From positions 1-24,643 of the forward strand of contig UPZA01000023.1 of NCBI GenBank assembly GCA_900538575.1: 24,643 nucleotides of DNA, in the 5' to 3' direction. How positions within the stretch are numbered: position 1 is the first letter of the stretch; each line of letters starts with the position of its first letter. The position numbers and the translations under genes are program-made. The notes below the pieces were generated by a model. The model saw only the letters and a list, made by a program, of their open reading frames with translations, did no database searches and was not told the DNA's origin. The DNA is from an uncultured Ruminococcus sp. (GTDB taxonomy: Bacteria; Bacillota; Clostridia; Oscillospirales; Ruminococcaceae). Below, piece after piece: positions 6,403-14,316 of this stretch.

Positions 6403-8280
6403 TTATTCCTCCATTATTTCACGAATATATGAGGCCATAGAATCACAGTCGAAGCCAAGCTTATCCAAAGCGCTTTTAACTGACGACTGCTTAATAAACT
6501 TCGATATTCCTTTAACGTGATACTCTCCCTTAAATCCGTATTCAAGAAGCTCCTTACTAAAATGCTCTCCAATGCCTCCGCTGATAATACCCTCTTCAAA
6601 GAAAATTATTTTTTCATATTCCCTAACAGAAATTATCATATTTTTTTCTAAGGGAAATATTTTAGTAAGCTTAAGTATGTCACAGCTTATGCCTTCCGAA
6701 TTGAGTAAAATAAACGCTTTGTATAATTCGTCATAAATCCTGCCGTATGTAACGAGCAATACGGAGGAATTTCTCTTTGAAGAAAGCGTATACGAAACAT
6801 TTAAATCCGTTTTATCAAAGCTTGTACAATCGTTTCCCCTCGGATACCTTAGACAGACCAATCCGGCTTCTCTGTAAAGAGCTTCGCTGAGACAAAGCTT
6901 TAGCTCCTCGTAGCATGACGGAGAGAATATAACTGCTCCCGGAATTGCGGTTATTATTGAAACGTCGAAAATTCCCTGATGAGTTTCACCGTCTTCACCT
7001 ACTATACCGGCTCTGTCTATTCCGATAACGATATGATTGCCTACTATTGCAGAATCATGGATCATTTGATCTACAGCCCTCTGAAGAAACGATGAATATA
7101 CTGCAAATACCGGAAGCTTGCCCATAGACGCTAAACCCGCACAGAAAGTAACAGCATGCTGTTCCGCTATTCCGACATCAAAAAAACGATCCTTTAACGC
7201 GCTTGAAAAGTATTGAAGTCCGGTTCCGTATTTCATAGCCGCCGTAACGGCGCATATTCTTTCGTCTTCCCTTGCTAACCGCAGAAGCTCTCTTCCGAAA
7301 ATGGTAGAATAACAGTCTTCAGAAGAAATTTCCGGATTTCCAGTCATTATATCAAATTTGGATATACCGTGAAATTCTCCGGGATTTTTTTCCGCCGGAG
7401 CATAACCCTTTCCTTTAACTGTGTTTACATGAACGACTACCGGTTTATGATAAGTCTTTGCAGTAATAAGCACCTCGTCAAGAGCCTGTATATCGTGCCC
7501 GTCTACCGGTCCGAGATATATAAATCCCAGATCCTCAAAAATTGTAGTATTCGTATTTCTGTAGACTGTACTTTTAACAGTATCCTTTGACGTTTTCAGA
7601 ATTTTTGCAATAGGCTTTCCTACAATAGGAGTATTTTTAAGAGCTTTTTCAACAGCCTGCTTGGTTCTGACATAGCTTTGCTTATTTCTTATGCTTAAAA
7701 GATATTTAGCGAGCGCTCCTACATTTTTTGATATTGACATATCGTTATGATTTACAATAACAATTAAATTAACATCTGATTTACCGGCGTTATTCAGCCC
7801 CTCATAAACCATTCCTCCGGTAAGCGCGCCGTCTCCCGTCACAGCCACAACATAGTCGTCCCTGCCGTCAAGCTTCATTGCCTTCGCTATACCATAGGCA
7901 GCCGAAATAGACGTTGAACTGTGTCCGCTGATAAACGCGTCATGAACCGATTCAGTCGGTTTAGTAAACCCAGATATTCCGCCTTCTTTTCTGATAGTGT
8001 GAAAACGTTCAAGACGTCCAGTAAGAAGCTTGTGAGTATATGACTGGTGCCCCACGTCCCATACTATTTTATCTTCCGGAGAATTAAAAGCTCTGTGAAT
8101 AGCCATAGTAAGCTCCACTACGCCTAAATTAGAAGCCAAATGCCCTCCGTTTTTTGATACCGTTTCAACCAGTATATCTCTTATCTCTCCGCAAAGCTGT
8201 TTGCATTGATCAATATCAAGCTTTTTAAGATCATACGGCAAATCAAGCGCATCCAGCGCAACATGATTATTTTTCTTCAT
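6403..8280 (-). CDS. dxs: 1-deoxy-D-xylulose-5-phosphate synthase
   Basis: First enzyme of the MEP isoprenoid pathway: condenses pyruvate and glyceraldehyde 3-phosphate to DXP using thiamine diphosphate. The 625-residue length is normal. Visible motifs are GGHLASNLGVVELT (45-58), the GHQSYTHKLLTGR segment (77-89), the thiamine-diphosphate motif GDGALTGG through N163 and N164 (149-164), and a VDGHD segment near residue 257. The C-terminal half is transketolase-like, with GEDGETHQG in the substrate region. It starts four bases after the DUF212 gene and I see no clear Shine-Dalgarno, so it may be translated by coupling. With ispA two genes upstream, the operon links precursor supply to prenyl chain synthesis. 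Confidence 0.97.
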   Translation of the reverse strand: MKKNNHVALDALDLPYDLKKLDIDQCKQLCGEIRDILVETVSKNGGHLASNLGVVELTMAIHRAFNSPEDKIVWDVGHQSYTHKLLTGRLERFHTIRKEGGISGFTKPTESVHDAFISGHSSTSISAAYGIAKAMKLDGRDDYVVAVTGDGALTGGMVYEGLNNAGKSDVNLIVIVNHNDMSISKNVGALAKYLLSIRNKQSYVRTKQAVEKALKNTPIVGKPIAKILKTSKDTVKSTVYRNTNTTIFEDLGFIYLGPVDGHDIQALDEVLITAKTYHKPVVVHVNTVKGKGYAPAEKNPGEFHGISKFDIMTGNPEISSEDCYSTIFGRELLRLAREDERICAVTAAMKYGTGLQYFSSALKDRFFDVGIAEQHAVTFCAGLASMGKLPVFAVYSSFLQRAVDQMIHDSAIVGNHIVIGIDRAGIVGEDGETHQGIFDVSIITAIPGAVIFSPSCYEELKLCLSEALYREAGLVCLRYPRGNDCTSFDKTDLNVSYTLSSKRNSSVLLVTYGRIYDELYKAFILLNSEGISCDILKLTKIFPLEKNMIISVREYEKIIFFEEGIISGGIGEHFSKELLEYGFKGEYHVKGISKFIKQSSVKSALDKLGFDCDSMASYIREIMEE

Positions 8281-8284
8281 ATTT

Positions 8285-8743
8285 TTATATTGAAACAGGA
8301 ATTAAAACCCCTACCAGAATTCCAAGCGCAATACCCCCTAAAACCTCTGCCGGAGTATGTCCAAGCAATTCCTTAAAATCCTTTCCTGAAAATTTTTTAA
8401 ACGAGGCTTCGCTTAATAGCTTATTAGCTTTCAGCTCCCTCCGAATTATATTAAGCTCTCTGGCATGAAGGCCGGCAGCATACCTTACGTTTAACGCATC
8501 ATAAACAACAATTATCGTAATCAAAGCTGCCAATGCAAATACAGGCGAATCTCCTCCGCATACCCTGAACGCCGCCGCTGAAGCCGCGCATACTGTGGAA
8601 GAATGCGCGCTGGGCATGCCTCCGGAACCAAAAAAGCGTTCAGGCATAAACCCGTTTCCTTTAATCGCATTGATTATTACTTTTAATACCTGCGCCGCCG
8701 CCCAAGCCGCTGCGCCGGCAATCAGAACGGGATTATATACCAT
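8285..8743 (-). CDS. DUF212 / divergent PAP2-family membrane protein
   Basis: A 152-residue hydrophobic protein of the DUF212 family (YuiD-like, 'divergent PAP2'). Three conserved blocks are visible: SGGMPSAHS (40-48), YDALNVRYAAG (81-91) and LGHTPAEV (127-134). These resemble the Ser-His and Arg/His motifs of PAP2 lipid phosphatases. There are about four hydrophobic segments: 5-25, 50-60, 67-82 and 135-150. Sitting between ispA and dxs, it could dephosphorylate a prenyl phosphate or diphosphate, but the family's substrate is not established and this is inference. An AGAGGT ribosome-binding site precedes the ATG. It lies 27 bases after ispA and four before dxs. Confidence 0.88.
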   Translation of the reverse strand: MVYNPVLIAGAAAWAAAQVLKVIINAIKGNGFMPERFFGSGGMPSAHSSTVCAASAAAFRVCGGDSPVFALAALITIIVVYDALNVRYAAGLHARELNIIRRELKANKLLSEASFKKFSGKDFKELLGHTPAEVLGGIALGILVGVLIPVSI

Positions 8744-8770
8744 AATAACACAACCTCTTTCAGATTTAAA

Positions 8771-9661
8771 TCAAAATCTCCTGTCAAGCAAAAAGCATGT
8801 CAGCTCTTTCAAAAAAATACTGTCGTCAAACCTGTCAAGTATATCAACTGCCATATTCGTATATTTTTCCGCTTCTTCCTTTGCTTTTTCCAAGCCGTAT
8901 ACAGTTACAAAGGTTGTTTTATTCTCCTGACTGTCGCTTCCCACCGGCTTCCCAAGCAGACTGCTGTCGCCTGTGACGTCAAGTATATCGTCTATTATCT
9001 GAAACGCGGCGCCGAGATATTCCGCGTATTCCTCTGCCAGACTTATTTTATTATCGTCTGCCCCGGCGCATATACATCCCATCTTACAGGAAGCTTTTAT
9101 AAGAGCGCCTGTCTTCAGCGAATACATATATCTTAAATTATCGGCGCTTACATGATCGCGCTCTTCATTTTCCATATCTATAATCTGTCCGCCGATCATA
9201 CCCTCGGCTCCGGAAAAACGAGAAAGTTCAGCAATAAGCCCGACGCGTTTTTCATAATCAAGATTATCCGCTCCGGCAATTATTTCAAACGGACGTATAG
9301 CCAATGCGTCTCCGGCTAAAACAGCTCTTGCTTCGCCGAATTTTTTATGACAGGACGGCTTTCCGCGTCTGTAATCGTCATTGTCCATACAGGGAAGATC
9401 ATCATGAATCAAAGAAAAGGTATGTATCATTTCAATAGCGCATGCTGCTGAAACCGCATTTTTCCAATTTCCTCCGCAAATCCGGCAGAACTCCAGAACA
9501 AGAACAGGACGTATTCTTTTGCCGCCCGCCTCTAAAGAATAATCCATTGCATTAGCAACGCTTTTCTGTAACCCAAGCCTTTTTTCAAGACTGTATGCTC
9601 TGATAGCTGTTTCAACAAATTCCGTATATTCTTTCAGTCTATCCTCAGCGGCCTGATTCAT
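8771..9661 (-). CDS. ispA: Polyprenyl (probably farnesyl) diphosphate synthase
   Basis: A 296-residue trans-prenyltransferase that condenses DMAPP/GPP with IPP. The first Asp-rich motif is DDLPCMD (87-93), with the two-residue insertion typical of bacterial FPP synthases and an aromatic F82 five positions before it, which favours a C15 product. The second Asp-rich motif is DDILD (224-228). GGKRIRP (46-52) binds IPP. The ATG overlaps the xseB stop region by 17 bases and has AGGAGG upstream inside xseB. Product length is inferred from the motif; geranylgeranyl diphosphate is less likely but possible. The xseB-ispA-dxs order is classic for Firmicutes. Confidence 0.95.
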   Translation of the reverse strand: MNQAAEDRLKEYTEFVETAIRAYSLEKRLGLQKSVANAMDYSLEAGGKRIRPVLVLEFCRICGGNWKNAVSAACAIEMIHTFSLIHDDLPCMDNDDYRRGKPSCHKKFGEARAVLAGDALAIRPFEIIAGADNLDYEKRVGLIAELSRFSGAEGMIGGQIIDMENEERDHVSADNLRYMYSLKTGALIKASCKMGCICAGADDNKISLAEEYAEYLGAAFQIIDDILDVTGDSSLLGKPVGSDSQENKTTFVTVYGLEKAKEEAEKYTNMAVDILDRFDDSIFLKELTCFLLDRRF

Positions 9662-9839
9662 TTAGCTCTTCCTCCTGTCGTGTTATTCTCAGCTTTGCCC
9701 TTTCCAGCTCGTTCCGGCACTCAGCCGCAAGCTTCACTCCGTTTTCATAAAGCTCTACAGATTTCTCTAAAGGCAAATCGCCCTTTTCAAGCTGCTTCAC
9801 TATTTCAGAAAGCGAATTCATATTTTCCTCAAAAGTCAT
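9645..9839 (-). CDS. xseB: Exodeoxyribonuclease VII small subunit
   Basis: A 64-residue, highly charged helical protein with the XseB pattern MTFEENMNSLSEIV, LEKGDLPLEKSVELYENG (residues 18-35) and a Glu-rich tail. It combines in several copies with XseA to form ExoVII, which degrades single-stranded DNA from both ends. Its ribosome-binding site GAGGTGG lies just upstream. Unusually for this compact operon, 113 non-coding bases separate it from xseA. It overlaps ispA by 17 bases. Confidence 0.94.
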   Translation of the reverse strand: MTFEENMNSLSEIVKQLEKGDLPLEKSVELYENGVKLAAECRNELERAKLRITRQEEELNESGR

Positions 9840-9952
9840 TATACCACCTCTAAGCTATCATTAATCAGTTTAACGCCGTTAATTGAAGCAATTCTGATAA
9901 TTTTTATTATATTACAGAATCAGTCCGAAACATATAAGTTCGATCCCATACA
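9840..9952. other. xseA-xseB intergenic gap with inverted repeats
   Basis: These 113 bases hold no gene. A one-bulge hairpin can form between ATTCTGATAAT (9891-9901) and ATTACAGAAT (9911-9920), and a perfect odd palindrome TTAACG-C-CGTTAA lies at 9870-9882. No U-rich tail follows the hairpin in the direction of transcription, so it does not look like an intrinsic terminator. It may be an RNA processing or stability element, or simply drift. Confidence 0.4.
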
Positions 9953-11158
9953 CTACTCATTTTCTCCGCTAATCGTAATATTTGTAACACAGGCGCTGAA
10001 TTTACCCTCTGAAAGCATTATATCAACATTATCTCCTATTTTCAAGCCTTCAGTATTAAAAAGTATTTTTTTATCCTTATAAGCAAGGGAATAGCCTCTC
10101 CCCAAAACGCTGAGCGGACTCATAGCTTCAATCTTTGACAAGACCTCTGCAAACCTTTTTTCATACTCTGCAAGCAAAGAGCGATAAGCAGATCCAAGAC
10201 GATTTAACATAGCCGTTAGATTTTTTTCGTCCAACGCAAGCGAATGCTGCGGAGAGTCAGTCTCCAGTCGTACGACGATACGATCAAAAGAGTTTTGCTT
10301 TAACGTTATTATTCTCAATACGCTGCTGCGCATACGCTTTATACAATAATCTATATTATTAGACAACTGCTCTTTAGACGGCGAAACCAGCTCTGCCGCA
10401 GCCGAAGGCGTAGGAGCCCTCATATCCGCAGCAAGATCGGATACGGTAAAGTCCGTTTCATGACCTACGGCGGAAACTACAGGTATACTGCTATTATATA
10501 TACACATAGCAACCTTTTCCGTATTAAAAGCGCTGAGATCCTCCATCGAACCTCCTCCGCGTCCTACAATTAATACGTCGCAGCCGGATCTACCGGCGGC
10601 AATTATACCTCTGCAAATGGAATCCGAAGCATTTTCACCCTGCACCACTGCCGGAAAAACACATAACTCCCCCACAGGATACCGCCTTGAAAGAATATTT
10701 ATGACATCCTGTAAAGCGGCGCCGGATAAGGAGGTTACAATACCTATTTTTTCAGGCATATACGGAAGCGGTCTTTTATGACTCTGATCAAATATACCCC
10801 GACTTCTTAATCTTTCCTTAAGCTGCTCTGCAGCTACGCTTACGGCGCCTGCGCCCTCCGGCTGTATATCAGTAACGTATATCTGATAAATACCGTCCCG
10901 TTCAAAAACTGATACGCTTCCCATAACTATTACGCTCATGCCGTCCTGAGGCATAAATTTCAGCCTCTCTGAATAGCTTCGAAACATTACCGCCTTCAAA
11001 GAGCTTTCGCCGTCTTTTAAGGTAAAATAAAAATGACCGGATCTATGCGCCTTAAAGTTAGAAATCTCGCCCTTTAAAAGAATGCCGTTTAGCTTTTTAT
11101 CGTCTTTGATTTTAAACGATATATATCTGTTAAGCTGTGAAACTGTTAATATCAACAT
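9953..11158 (-). CDS. xseA: Exodeoxyribonuclease VII large subunit
   Basis: Catalytic subunit of ExoVII, 401 residues, normal length. The N-terminal OB-fold (about 1-100) contains the usual NFKAHRSGHFYFTLKD stretch (34-49). The catalytic core has PEKIGIVTS (135-143), GRGGGSMEDLSAFN (199-212) and AVGHETDFTVSDLAADMRA (230-248) followed by TPSAAAEL. A helical region rich in charged residues follows, then a C-terminal beta segment including LGRGYSLAYKD. The ATG overlaps the TsaD-like gene by seven bases. It acts with xseB in cleaving single-stranded DNA during repair. Confidence 0.96.
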   Translation of the reverse strand: MLILTVSQLNRYISFKIKDDKKLNGILLKGEISNFKAHRSGHFYFTLKDGESSLKAVMFRSYSERLKFMPQDGMSVIVMGSVSVFERDGIYQIYVTDIQPEGAGAVSVAAEQLKERLRSRGIFDQSHKRPLPYMPEKIGIVTSLSGAALQDVINILSRRYPVGELCVFPAVVQGENASDSICRGIIAAGRSGCDVLIVGRGGGSMEDLSAFNTEKVAMCIYNSSIPVVSAVGHETDFTVSDLAADMRAPTPSAAAELVSPSKEQLSNNIDYCIKRMRSSVLRIITLKQNSFDRIVVRLETDSPQHSLALDEKNLTAMLNRLGSAYRSLLAEYEKRFAEVLSKIEAMSPLSVLGRGYSLAYKDKKILFNTEGLKIGDNVDIMLSEGKFSACVTNITISGENE

Positions 11159-12099
11159 AATTTATTTTGCCTTCTGTATTTTTCATAAGCTATAACCGAA
11201 ACCCCTGCAGCATTATCGCAAGAAAATTCCGGCTCCGCAAAAAAAGCGTCATATTTTGATAGTATTATATTTTTAATAAGTTTATTGGACATAACGCCTC
11301 CCGCAAAAATCATCGGAAGCTTGCCATATTTTTTTACCGCTTCCTCAGCCATGCTTAAAATAGACATGCCTACATATATAAGACAGTATTTTGCTATATC
11401 CTCAGGAGGCAAATTATTTTCGAGCATTCTCCCGCACTTATTTTCCACGCCCGAAAAAGAGCAGTTACCATCCTTTATGAAAGGCTTTATATTGAAAACA
11501 GCGTCGCTTTTTTCCGCAAGCTGCTCAAGCTCTCTGCCACACGGAAAATTCAAGCCAAGCATAAGTCCTGTACGGTCTACCGCCTGACCGGCCTTCAGAT
11601 CAAGCGATGTATATATAAGCTCCGCTTTAATAATATCGTCTTTATCCGGAATGCAGTAAAGACAATCGGTCGTACCTCCGCTCACATGAAACGCTATGAA
11701 CGGATATTTAATCAAATCCAGCCTGCCGCACGAATAAAGGGCGGCCGCTATATGTCCGATCTGATGCGAAGTATAAACTATTTCCGAACCGCAGACTGCG
11801 GCGATCATTTCAGCAGCAGTTTTACCTGCAAGAAAACATGGCATATAAGAACCGGAAATATTTCTCGGAAATGCTGAAACCCCGACCGCCTTAACATCGC
11901 TTAAGTCTTTCAGAATCTTTTCGGATACTCCGGTCAACTGATTAATATGATGAAACAGCGCGTCGCTCTGCCTTAGTCCGGAATGACCTTCCTTAACAGG
12001 CAAAAGTCTCTTTGATTGCCTTATACTTCCGTCCGTGCTGTTGAATACCGCGACCGAGGTAGTATAATTGCTTGTGTCAAATCCTAAAAATTCAGGCAT
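11152..12099 (-). CDS. TsaD/Kae1-like (peptidase M22) paralogue
   Basis: A 315-residue ASKHA-fold protein related to TsaD (Gcp), which with TsaB and TsaE makes the t6A modification of tRNA. The N-terminal nucleotide-binding start is LGFDTSNYTTSVAV (5-18). The metal-binding pair H112 and H116 is kept in SHQIGH, as is HVSGGTTD (138-145). SFSGV (214-218), FAGGVMSNK (265-273) and D295 in CDNAAG match TsaD positions. Where true TsaD has a GEAYDK-type motif, this has GQAVDR (171-176), and overall it looks divergent. The genome probably has a separate canonical TsaD, so the role here is unknown. In this cluster Bacillus carries folD at the corresponding place. It overlaps nusB by eight and xseA by seven bases. 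Confidence 0.83.
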   Translation of the reverse strand: MPEFLGFDTSNYTTSVAVFNSTDGSIRQSKRLLPVKEGHSGLRQSDALFHHINQLTGVSEKILKDLSDVKAVGVSAFPRNISGSYMPCFLAGKTAAEMIAAVCGSEIVYTSHQIGHIAAALYSCGRLDLIKYPFIAFHVSGGTTDCLYCIPDKDDIIKAELIYTSLDLKAGQAVDRTGLMLGLNFPCGRELEQLAEKSDAVFNIKPFIKDGNCSFSGVENKCGRMLENNLPPEDIAKYCLIYVGMSILSMAEEAVKKYGKLPMIFAGGVMSNKLIKNIILSKYDAFFAEPEFSCDNAAGVSVIAYEKYRRQNKLC

Positions 12100-12508
12100 T
12101 TAAGGATTTCTCCTCCGAAATATTTTTTGCAAAGGAGCTTAAAACTCCGTTTACAAAGCCCGTATCCTCCTTATAGGAGAATGCCTGTGACAGCAAAACC
12201 GCTTCGCTTATAGCGGCGTTTACGGGAGTCAATTCATCATAAAGAGCCTCATAAACAGCTATTCTCAAAATAGCAAGACTTACCTTAGGTATTCTTGAAA
12301 TTGTTCTTTTAGTACTATAAAGTGAAATTATATTATCAATTTCTTCCTTATGCTCCAACACGCCGTTCACGATTTCCTTTACCTTATCTCCGATTTCAAT
12401 TTCCCCGATATCTTCGGCAAGCTTATACAGCTCTTCAACCGGATCGTCTCTCAATGAGCTTTCAAAAATAATATAAAACGCGCACTCCCTAATTTCTCTT
12501 CTTGTCAT
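12092..12508 (-). CDS. nusB: Transcription antitermination factor NusB
   Basis: A 138-residue all-helical RNA-binding protein. NusB pairs with NusE (ribosomal protein S10) on boxA RNA to prevent early termination in rRNA operons. The N-terminal TRREIRECAFYIIFE pattern and the C-terminal block VNAAISEAVLLSQAF followed by GFVNGVLSSFAK are clear family signatures. CGGAGA sits upstream of the ATG. It follows the Asp23-family gene by 21 bases and overlaps the TsaD-like gene by eight. The yqhY/asp23-nusB pairing is standard in Firmicutes. Confidence 0.95.
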   Translation of the reverse strand: MTRREIRECAFYIIFESSLRDDPVEELYKLAEDIGEIEIGDKVKEIVNGVLEHKEEIDNIISLYSTKRTISRIPKVSLAILRIAVYEALYDELTPVNAAISEAVLLSQAFSYKEDTGFVNGVLSSFAKNISEEKSLNA

Positions 12509-12529
12509 ATATTTCTCCGTTCCGATGAT

Positions 12530-12823
12530 TTAAACCTGTCCGCATATTTTAACGTTCACTCTTGAAACAGTTATTCCCGTCATATTCTGCACGTCGTTCC
12601 TTACGGCCTCCTGAACTGATTCCGCACAGCATACAGCCCGGACTCCCTCTTTAAGACTCAGCTCTATATTTATTTCTGCCGCACCTCCGGAATACCTTAC
12701 AAAAACATTGTCTTCCCCGCAGAACGCTCCCTCAGTTTCCGAAGCCGCCGTGGCGGCAATTTTTGAAATAACGTCCTCTGAAACCTTAAGAGATCCCTTG
12801 CACTCCTTATCTTTGGTGTTCAT
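12530..12823 (-). CDS. Asp23/Gls24 family protein (YqhY-like)
   Basis: A 97-residue protein of the Asp23 (alkaline shock protein) family. After a short charged start it has GSLKVSEDVISKIAATAAS and a beta-rich end with NVKI typical of the fold. I chose the ATG at 12823 with GAGAGG upstream, not the in-frame ATG at 12922, because a strong promoter -10 element sits at 12921-12926. That would leave the longer form with virtually no leader, and the extra 33 residues look unlike the family. In Bacillus the homologue YqhY affects acetyl-CoA carboxylase activity and lies beside accBC. No accBC is present here. It is the first gene of the long minus-strand operon. Confidence 0.85.
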   Translation of the reverse strand: MNTKDKECKGSLKVSEDVISKIAATAASETEGAFCGEDNVFVRYSGGAAEINIELSLKEGVRAVCCAESVQEAVRNDVQNMTGITVSRVNVKICGQV

Positions 12824-12920
12824 TCCTGTAATCCTCTCGTAAAAATTCTTCCCTGCTGATAACGCAGGCAAACTATATTCGCAGTGACTGATACTTAAAT
12901 TTTTAAAATCACATATATAC

Positions 12921-12948
12921 ATTATACCACAAATTTCAGAATAAACAA
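12921..12948 (-). promoter_or_regulatory. Promoter for the asp23-nusB-...-recN-dnaI operon
   Basis: On the minus strand TATAAT (12926-12921) is preceded by TG with one base between (extended -10) and, 16 bases upstream, by TTGTTT (12948-12943), a fair -35. Transcription would begin about 12914, giving a leader of some 90 bases before the chosen ATG at 12823. The spoIIIA operon ends some 200 bases upstream, so this promoter probably gives the housekeeping cluster vegetative expression independent of sporulation. Confidence 0.7.
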
Positions 12949-12986
12949 CCGTTTCACAGCCTAAAATATATGCAAAATTAAAAAAA

Positions 12987-13144
12987 CAGTGCGAAAAAAT
13001 TCACGCCATTCGGCAAAGCGCATATTAAACACATAGAAATTTCGTTATTTTGCACAATTATTACCGCATTAAAACTAAGACGGTTTATTGTGCTTTTAGC
13101 TAATTTATTATGTATAAATAATATCCGCTGAATTTTCCGCACTG
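12987..13144. repeat. 158-bp segment bounded by inverted repeats, terminator-like on minus
   Basis: CAGTGCGAAAAAATTCA (12987-13003) and TGAATTTTCCGCACTG (13129-13144) are near-exact reverse complements. Inside, GCACAAT and ATTGTGC (with CCG/CGG) and ATTTAT/ATAAAT form nested inverted repeats. No gene is present in 12923-13161. On the minus strand the inner arm is followed by seven Ts, so the structure may end spoIIIA transcription. Alternatively its shape (terminal inverted repeats, about 160 bp, AT-rich, no coding) fits a small non-autonomous mobile element. I see no clear target-site duplication. Confidence 0.5.
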
Positions 13145-13161
13145 CATTTATTAAGCTTTAA

Positions 13162-13770
13162 TTATTTTACTTCAAATATCCGGATATTTTCTGCCGGAAT
13201 CGTAACCTCGCCTAAAATTATATCCTTAATTGCCGCGGCCTGAGCTTTATCAAGACCGGCGGATTTTACAACCACCTTAGCGCTCTCGCCGTCAAGGTAA
13301 ACAACGCAGTCCTCGATGCCCTGAGCCTTGACAAGAGATTCGATATTTCCCTCGCTTTCAATCAGCTTAGAAACCTCTACCGCCTGCAAGGCGTTCGTTA
13401 CCATCTCGTCTTCCGTAATGTCTCCGCCGCCCATTATAGTCTGCAAGGTCTGAACGGCTTCGTCTCGGTTAGTCATTTTTTCGAGCCTTGCCTGAGCGAA
13501 ATAATCTTCTGCGCTTTCACCGTTTACAAATTTGCTCTCACCGTAGTTTTCAGCTTCGGCGTCCTCCGACTTATTTTCATCAGAGGCTTCTCCGGTAGCC
13601 GCCTCGTTATCCATAACGGCGCTTATTTCGCCGTTGGCAGTCTTAGCTTCTTTTTCAATTACGCTTCCGTCAGAAAGCGCATAGTTTACATATACTGCAA
13701 TACCAAGCATCAACGTCATGCATGTAAGAATTATCTGCTTTTTTCCGATAATAACTGAAGGTTTTTTCAT
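13162..13770 (-). CDS. spoIIIAH: Stage III sporulation protein AH
   Basis: A 202-residue mother-cell protein that crosses the membrane once (about 11-33). It places a YscJ/FliF-like ring-building domain (about 95-202) in the space between mother cell and forespore, where it binds forespore SpoIIQ. An acidic linker rich in Glu, Asp and Ala (35-85) joins them. The C-terminal half, with AVEVSKLIESEG and CVVYLDGESAKVVVKS, matches the family. It is the last gene of the operon, 27 bases after spoIIIAG. No cognate spoIIQ is in the window. Confidence 0.92.
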   Translation of the reverse strand: MKKPSVIIGKKQIILTCMTLMLGIAVYVNYALSDGSVIEKEAKTANGEISAVMDNEAATGEASDENKSEDAEAENYGESKFVNGESAEDYFAQARLEKMTNRDEAVQTLQTIMGGGDITEDEMVTNALQAVEVSKLIESEGNIESLVKAQGIEDCVVYLDGESAKVVVKSAGLDKAQAAAIKDIILGEVTIPAENIRIFEVK

Positions 13771-13797
13771 AAGTATTTCTCCTTTAATAATTTTTGG

Positions 13798-14316
13798 CTA
13801 TTTAGAACCCGCAACAAAAATTTTCTGTGACGGAATATTAAACGCGGCGGCTACTGCATTGTAAACCTTTTCTTTTACAACGCTGCTTTCACCTCCTTCG
13901 CAAACAACTACCACGCCGCTAATTTCCGGATTACCTATTTTTCTCACCAACGCCTGTTTTTGACCGTTTCCTCCGATAATTACATATTTTTCATCTTTTG
14001 AAACGCTCTCGCTGTCAGTATCGACTTTTTCATCCTTAGCATAAATATACTCGCCGCTTCCGGCGGCTGTTATCATAACATCTGCTTTACCTACTCCGTC
14101 TATTTTTTCAAGAGTGATTTTTAAACGCTGCTCCATTTCCTTAACGTAGCTTTCGTAATCTGTAAGCACGTCGTCCGAAGCGGCTTCCTGCTTTACGGCT
14201 TCCTTATCCGGAATAATAAAATCCGAAAATAATATCAGCGCCATACCTGCAAGTCCGAGAATAACAATCAGCTTTGTTCCGGCGCTCTTGAATATTCCGC
14301 TTATCTTATCCACCAA
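13798..14316 (-). CDS. spoIIIAG: Stage III sporulation protein AG
   Basis: A roughly 172-residue ring-forming protein of the SpoIIIA-SpoIIQ channel, with one membrane segment (about 15-33) and an extracytoplasmic domain. The start is non-ATG: TTG at 14316 or GTG at 14313, both after GAGGTG inside the end of spoIIIAF. The segment from ALVRKIGNPEISGVVVVCEGG to AAFNIPSQKIFV resembles the conserved end of the family (shared ring-building motif with SpoIIIAH), and Bacillus SpoIIIAG forms a large ring. It overlaps spoIIIAF by 11 bases (8 if GTG is used). Confidence 0.92.
   Translation of the reverse strand: MVDKISGIFKSAGTKLIVILGLAGMALILFSDFIIPDKEAVKQEAASDDVLTDYESYVKEMEQRLKITLEKIDGVGKADVMITAAGSGEYIYAKDEKVDTDSESVSKDEKYVIIGGNGQKQALVRKIGNPEISGVVVVCEGGESSVVKEKVYNAVAAAFNIPSQKIFVAGSK

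Noticed and set aside
9838..9843. TATAAT on the minus strand overlapping the xseB start codon, as a possible promoter
   Set aside because: No -35 at a suitable distance, and initiation would fall inside xseB; the motif arises from the GGTATAATG context.
12824..12922. Longer Asp23-family start at 12922
   Set aside because: The -10 element TATAAT overlaps this start, leaving almost no leader; the extra 33 residues do not resemble the family.
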